This document shows positions 21,734 through 24,667 of a DNA stretch of 24,667 nt, one piece after another. The stretch lies in NCBI GenBank assembly GCA_002451165.1, contig DKBH01000121.1, forward strand, positions 1 to 24,667, written 5' to 3'. Within the stretch, counting starts at the first letter, position 1. The number at the start of each line of letters is the position of its first letter. Below the pieces are notes generated by a model that did no database searches, had not been told where the DNA came from, and worked only from the letters and a program-made list of their open reading frames with translations. The stretch comes from Nitrospiraceae bacterium UBA6905 (GTDB lineage: Bacteria > Nitrospirota > Thermodesulfovibrionia > Thermodesulfovibrionales > UBA6898). The translations under genes were made by a program, and so were the position numbers.

Positions 21734-22516
21734 TTATCGCACCTCCTCATCCAGCCCGATGTAGAAGACCTGGGGCTTGGTACCGTATTCGCTTTTCAGT
21801 ATGCCCACCCGCTCCGTGGTAATTGCCTTTGCCACCGGATCATTCGGGTCCTTAATATTGCCGATCTGCCGTGCACCGAACGGGCAGGCCTGAACACATG
21901 CCGTCTTAAGCCCCTTGGTGATCCGGTGATAGCAGAAATTGCATTTTTCCGCAGTATGGTATTTCGGGTGGAAGAACCGTACGCCGTAGGGGCATGCCAT
22001 GATGCAGTATCCGCAGCCAATGCACCACTTCCGGTCCACCATGACGACGCCGTCAGGCGCCTGATACGTCGCTCCCACCGGGCATACCTGAACGCACGGA
22101 GGATTATCACACTGATTGCAGAGTTTCGGCACAAAGAATGCCTTCTTGATATCTTCCTTCTTAATGTCCTGGTAATGTCCCATGCCGAGGTCGATTTTCG
22201 TGCCGGTGAATCCGTCACGCGCGCCCTTCGGAGAGTCAGCGTAGAGCTTTCCGTCCTTCGTCAGAACATACCGCTCAACCCAGGTCCGCGTTACGTTGGC
22301 ATCATACGGAATTTCGTTTTCGTTCTTGCAGGCCTTGACGCAGAATCCGCAGCCAACACATTTGTAGGTATCGACCAAAAACGCCCATCTGATAGAACTG
22401 TCCGTCTTGAGCGCATGGACGCGGGCAGGAGCGAGTATCTCGATTGCGGCCAAGGGGATGGAGGCTCCCGCGACGACCTTTGCCGCACTTTTGAGAAAAT
22501 CCCTTCTCGATATCAT
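21734..22516 (-). CDS. Tat-exported four-cluster [4Fe-4S] ferredoxin subunit, first triplet
   Basis: A 260-residue protein with a canonical twin-arginine signal (SRRDFLKSAAKVVAGAS). Four cysteine groups bind [4Fe-4S] clusters: CVGCGFCVKAC, CNQCDNPPCVQVCP, CIGCGYCIMACP, and CNFC with a later CVQACP. This is the same family as the ferredoxin at 18915-19841 (NrfC/HybA/DsrO), but without the extra charged stretch after the signal. The start overlaps the stop of the upstream cytochrome (ATGA) and its GGAGG is inside that gene. The NrfD gene starts 2 nt after its stop, so the three proteins are made in a tightly coupled way and probably form one complex. Confidence 0.95.
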   Translation of the reverse strand: MISRRDFLKSAAKVVAGASIPLAAIEILAPARVHALKTDSSIRWAFLVDTYKCVGCGFCVKACKNENEIPYDANVTRTWVERYVLTKDGKLYADSPKGARDGFTGTKIDLGMGHYQDIKKEDIKKAFFVPKLCNQCDNPPCVQVCPVGATYQAPDGVVMVDRKWCIGCGYCIMACPYGVRFFHPKYHTAEKCNFCYHRITKGLKTACVQACPFGARQIGNIKDPNDPVAKAITTERVGILKSEYGTKPQVFYIGLDEEVR

Positions 22517-22986
22517 TTCAGGCCCTCCAGAATCGGGTTATGGGGGTTATGGCACATGACGCATTCGACGCCCGGATTGTGTTTGTCCGGATCAATTCCC
22601 CTGATATTAGCTCGGCCACTCGACGGATATACCAGCTTGGCGTGGCACCTGAGGCACTGTTCACGTGTTCTGTCGATGGCGAGCTTTGGGGGGTCTGAAG
22701 GATGCTCAAGAGCGGGGCCATGGCAATTTTCGCACTGGATGACCGCATGCGGAGTCCGGTCAATGCTTTCTACCTTGTCCGGATGACAGGAACCGCAGTA
22801 TTCCTTTCCCTGATACTTGACCGATACTTTTTTCCAGTCCTCGATGTTGCTTTTCCGGTACCATCCGTACATGTAGCCCCGCTCATGAATGCCGAAATCC
22901 TTTGGAACATAAAAAGGACGGATGATCAGGATGAGGACGACAAGACCAATGACTACCCAAAGCGGCCTGAAGATATGATTCTTCAT
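22513..22986 (-). CDS. Membrane-anchored tetrahaem c-type cytochrome, first triplet
   Basis: A 157-residue cytochrome with an N-terminal, probably uncleaved, transmembrane helix (FRPLWVVIGLVVLILIIRPFY) and four CXXCH sites (CGSCH, CENCH, CLRCH, CVMCH). The last is near the C-terminus in a CHNPHNP context. I chose ATG 22986, since GGGGAGG lies 8 nt before it. The annotated alternative GTG at 22995 would sit directly on that site. It opens the first triplet, an order also seen in dsrJ-dsrO-dsrP of sulfate reducers, though DsrJ has three haems. A TATAAT box lies about 30 nt upstream. Confidence 0.92.
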   Translation of the reverse strand: MKNHIFRPLWVVIGLVVLILIIRPFYVPKDFGIHERGYMYGWYRKSNIEDWKKVSVKYQGKEYCGSCHPDKVESIDRTPHAVIQCENCHGPALEHPSDPPKLAIDRTREQCLRCHAKLVYPSSGRANIRGIDPDKHNPGVECVMCHNPHNPILEGLK

Positions 22987-23015
22987 CCAACACACCTCCC
23001 CACAGCATTACCTGT

Positions 23016-23021
23016 ATTATA
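23016..23021 (-). promoter_or_regulatory. -10 box of the first triplet
   Basis: A consensus TATAAT on the minus strand, placed right behind the terminator T-run and about 30 nt before the tetrahaem ATG, giving a leader of about 23 nt. No good -35 is seen at 16-18 nt, so it may need an activator. Confidence 0.45.
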
Positions 23022-23024
23022 CTG

Positions 23025-23065
23025 AAAAAAGTGTGGGCCGGATGGATATTTTTATGTCCCGGCCC
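23025..23065 (-). terminator. Rho-independent terminator after the NapC-like cytochromes
   Basis: GGGCCGG (23035-23041) pairs with CCGGCCC (23059-23065). The loop contains a second stem (GGATAT with ATGTCC, one wobble pair). On the minus strand the stem is followed after a few bases by TTTTTT (23025-23030). It lies 15 nt past the stop of the 23081-24112 gene. Confidence 0.8.
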
Positions 23066-23080
23066 GCTGCTCCGCGTATC

Positions 23081-24112
23081 TTATTTCAGGAATAATTTCG
23101 GATCACGGTATTCATGGCAGGTTACACACTCATTCTTTGCCTGCTCAGGGGTTATCTTCCAGATATGCGGCTTATGGCAGCTCTTGCAGGTCAGGTTCAT
23201 CTGCAGATGAATATCGTGCTTGCCGGTATTCGGCACGTTCTGGTGGCACTTTATCGTACAGCTCGCCCAGTCAGGCCGCGACCGCAGATGCGGATTGTGG
23301 CACGTGTTGCAGTCGAATTTCATCGCCGCATTCCCCGGCACGTTTATCTTGATGGCCTTTCTGATGGTCTCCTCAGAAGGCTTGAAATGCGTCACATCGA
23401 GGGTGGCGCCAGCCAGCAGCTGCTTCCTGATCGCTTCGCCGCCATGGCAGTAGAGACACTTCATCCTCCCGGGCTTCAGGTCGCGGGTGCGGTCGGTATG
23501 ACAGTTGAGACAAGGGAAATCACCCATCGGCATCTTCACATGCGGTTTGTCCGTAGTGCCGTGCGGTCGGAATTCCTTATCCTTATGGCAGGTGAGACAG
23601 TACCGCTCCTCCATGGTGAACTTGTGCGTCCGGTAGCCGTGGCACTTGGTGCATTCGATCTTCTCGTTAAAGACATGCTTTGCATGGTACCGCGACCTGC
23701 TGATGTCCGGCGCATTGGCGAATTCCTTAACCCGTTCCCAGTGGCACCGGAGACAGAGCGTCCTCGGGACGATGACCTCGCCGTGCCGCGGCGAGACGGC
23801 CCTCTGGCCAAGGAAGGCAAAACGGTACATCTGGATGACCTGGTCCTTCTTCGAGGAATGATGGCACTCATGGCAGTTTATGCCGGCATGTTCGCTCCGG
23901 GCCCATTGCTTGTTCGCCTCGTCATGCACGTGGCAGGCGAAGCAGGCATTTGGATCGTTCTCGAAGTAATCGTTGATCTTGTATGCGGCAAAGCCCATGC
24001 CGGTGACGAAGACCAGCGCTCCGACAGCGATGAGAATCTTCGCTTTATAGGAAAGCCTGTCTGCGAACCAGGCAAGGAATTTGTTGAATAGCGTAACGGG
24101 ATTCACGGTCAT
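23081..24112 (-). CDS. NapC/NirT-like membrane-anchored multihaem cytochrome (11 haem sites, one CX3CH)
   Basis: A 343-residue cytochrome with an N-terminal membrane helix (about 24-44, AKILIAVGALVFVTGMGFAA). A NapC/NrfH-like first pair of haem sites follows (CFACH ... EHAGINCHECHH), as in quinol-oxidising cytochromes that feed periplasmic reductases. Ten CXXCH sites are visible: CFACH, CHECH, CLRCH, CTKCH, CLTCH, CLNCH, CLYCH, CNTCH, CKSCH and CVTCH. One CX3CH (CTIKCH, 23243-23260) lies between the eighth and ninth. A near-copy gene stands 9 nt upstream, so this is the second of a tandem pair. AGGAG lies 6 nt before the ATG. The longer chain after the NapC-like head suggests a fused electron conduit. 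Confidence 0.93.
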   Translation of the reverse strand: MTVNPVTLFNKFLAWFADRLSYKAKILIAVGALVFVTGMGFAAYKINDYFENDPNACFACHVHDEANKQWARSEHAGINCHECHHSSKKDQVIQMYRFAFLGQRAVSPRHGEVIVPRTLCLRCHWERVKEFANAPDISRSRYHAKHVFNEKIECTKCHGYRTHKFTMEERYCLTCHKDKEFRPHGTTDKPHVKMPMGDFPCLNCHTDRTRDLKPGRMKCLYCHGGEAIRKQLLAGATLDVTHFKPSEETIRKAIKINVPGNAAMKFDCNTCHNPHLRSRPDWASCTIKCHQNVPNTGKHDIHLQMNLTCKSCHKPHIWKITPEQAKNECVTCHEYRDPKLFLK

Positions 24113-24121
24113 TACATACTC

Positions 24122-24667
24122 CTATTTCAAGAAATTTTTCGGATCTTTATACTCGTGACAGGTGGTGCATTCTCTTTTTGCCTGTTCGACAGATACCTTC
24201 CAGTAATGCGGCTTATGGCAGCTCTTGCAGGTAAGGTTCATCTGGAGATGCAGCTCATGCCTGCCGATCCATGGCACCGAGGCATGGCACTTGGTTACGC
24301 AGGTGTTCCAGTCAGGTCGCGCCTTGACATGCGGATTGTGGCATTCATAGCACGTGAATTGCATGGCCGCATCAGGAGGCGACTGGATCTTTATGGCCCT
24401 GTCTATGATCGCCTTCTTCGGCTGGAAGTGTTTGACGTCGATGGTGCCGTCAGCAATAAGTTCTTTCCTGACTGCTTCGCCGCCATGGCAGTAAAGGCAC
24501 TTCTTTCTCCCCGGCAGGAGATTTTCAGTACGGTCGGTATGGCAGTTAAAACAGGGCAGCGTGCCCATAGGAAGACATGCTTCCGTCCCTTTCTTGGCGC
24601 CAGACGAGACTGCTTCTTCATGCGGCCGCAGCTCCTTGTCCTCATGGCAGGTGAGACAGTACCGCTC
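24122..24667 (-). CDS. Tandem paralogue of the NapC-like multihaem cytochrome (3' part)
   Basis: The last 181 codons of a gene whose start lies beyond the right edge. The frame is open to the end of the window and reads ERYCLTCHEDKELRPH before the internal Met at 24568, matching ERYCLTCHKDKEFRPH of the neighbouring cytochrome. Visible haem sites are CLTCH, CFNCH, CLYCH, CYECH, CVTKCH (a CX3CH, 24284-24301), CKSCH and CTTCH. By eye well over half of the residues agree with the gene at 23081-24112, with no gap over the last 145 residues, so the two arose by duplication. A short insertion rich in Ala, Ser and Glu lies between the first two visible haem sites. Confidence 0.92.
   Translation of the reverse strand, partial: ERYCLTCHEDKELRPHEEAVSSGAKKGTEACLPMGTLPCFNCHTDRTENLLPGRKKCLYCHGGEAVRKELIADGTIDVKHFQPKKAIIDRAIKIQSPPDAAMQFTCYECHNPHVKARPDWNTCVTKCHASVPWIGRHELHLQMNLTCKSCHKPHYWKVSVEQAKRECTTCHEYKDPKNFLK

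Noticed and set aside
1..24667. tRNA, rRNA, insertion sequence, integrase, phage or toxin-antitoxin genes
   Set aside because: None was seen on either strand; the window reads as ordinary chromosomal operons with respiratory accessory clusters.

Overview
The window looks like a chromosomal segment of an anaerobic or microaerophilic, respiratory Gram-negative bacterium. The evidence is an outer-membrane lipid transport (Mla) operon, an RND efflux system, and at least 40 CXXCH haem c motifs spread over six proteins. The gene style (Tat-exported ferredoxins, NrfD proteins, a Rieske/cytochrome b pair with a multihaem partner) recalls Nitrospirota of the Thermodesulfovibrionia type or Desulfobacterota. 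This assignment is an inference; no rRNA or other marker in the window fixes the taxon.

Layout. 1-1994 (minus): the 5' part of an RND efflux pump gene preceded by its periplasmic adaptor, with a promoter near 2240-2266. 2386-4904 (plus): an RluB-type pseudouridine synthase and aspS, overlapping by 4 nt. 4976-6889 (plus): an OmpR-type response regulator and a sensor kinase, with a perfect inverted repeat just before the first start codon. 6913-8959 (minus): an 11-haem exported cytochrome followed by a YfcE-like phosphoesterase. 8960-9383: a gene-free divergent region with a 16-bp palindrome inside a probable promoter and several RNA-type stems. 9384-13614 (plus): an Mla-type phospholipid transport operon (MlaE, MlaF, MlaD, MlaC, MlaA). 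Its ATPase carries a C-terminal degenerate GGDEF domain. 13624-14712 (minus): AtpI- and AtpZ-like small membrane proteins and a TorD-like chaperone. 14880-17241 (plus): Rieske protein, b/b6-type cytochrome b and a membrane-anchored pentahaem cytochrome, behind a near-consensus sigma70 promoter. 17307-24667 (minus): a large electron-transfer locus. It holds two tandem NapC-like multihaem cytochromes (the first cut by the window edge), then two successive cytochrome c / Tat ferredoxin / NrfD triplets in identical order. The last NrfD is fused to a CBS-domain pair.

How the genes may work together. The 14.9-24.7 kb region encodes most parts of a membrane quinone/cytochrome network: a bc-type complex, two NrfD-based quinone-interacting modules with periplasmic ferredoxin and tetrahaem subunits, and NapC-like multihaem proteins that could pass electrons through the periplasm. 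No terminal reductase or oxidase is visible, so the electron donor or acceptor is unknown. Terminators and promoters at about 20.4 kb and 23.0 kb suggest the two triplets and the upstream cytochromes can be expressed separately.

The least ordinary items are the NrfD-CBS fusion, the MlaF-GGDEF-like fusion, the conserved CX3CH haem site in the tandem NapC-like cytochromes, and the possible structured leader ahead of the mla operon.
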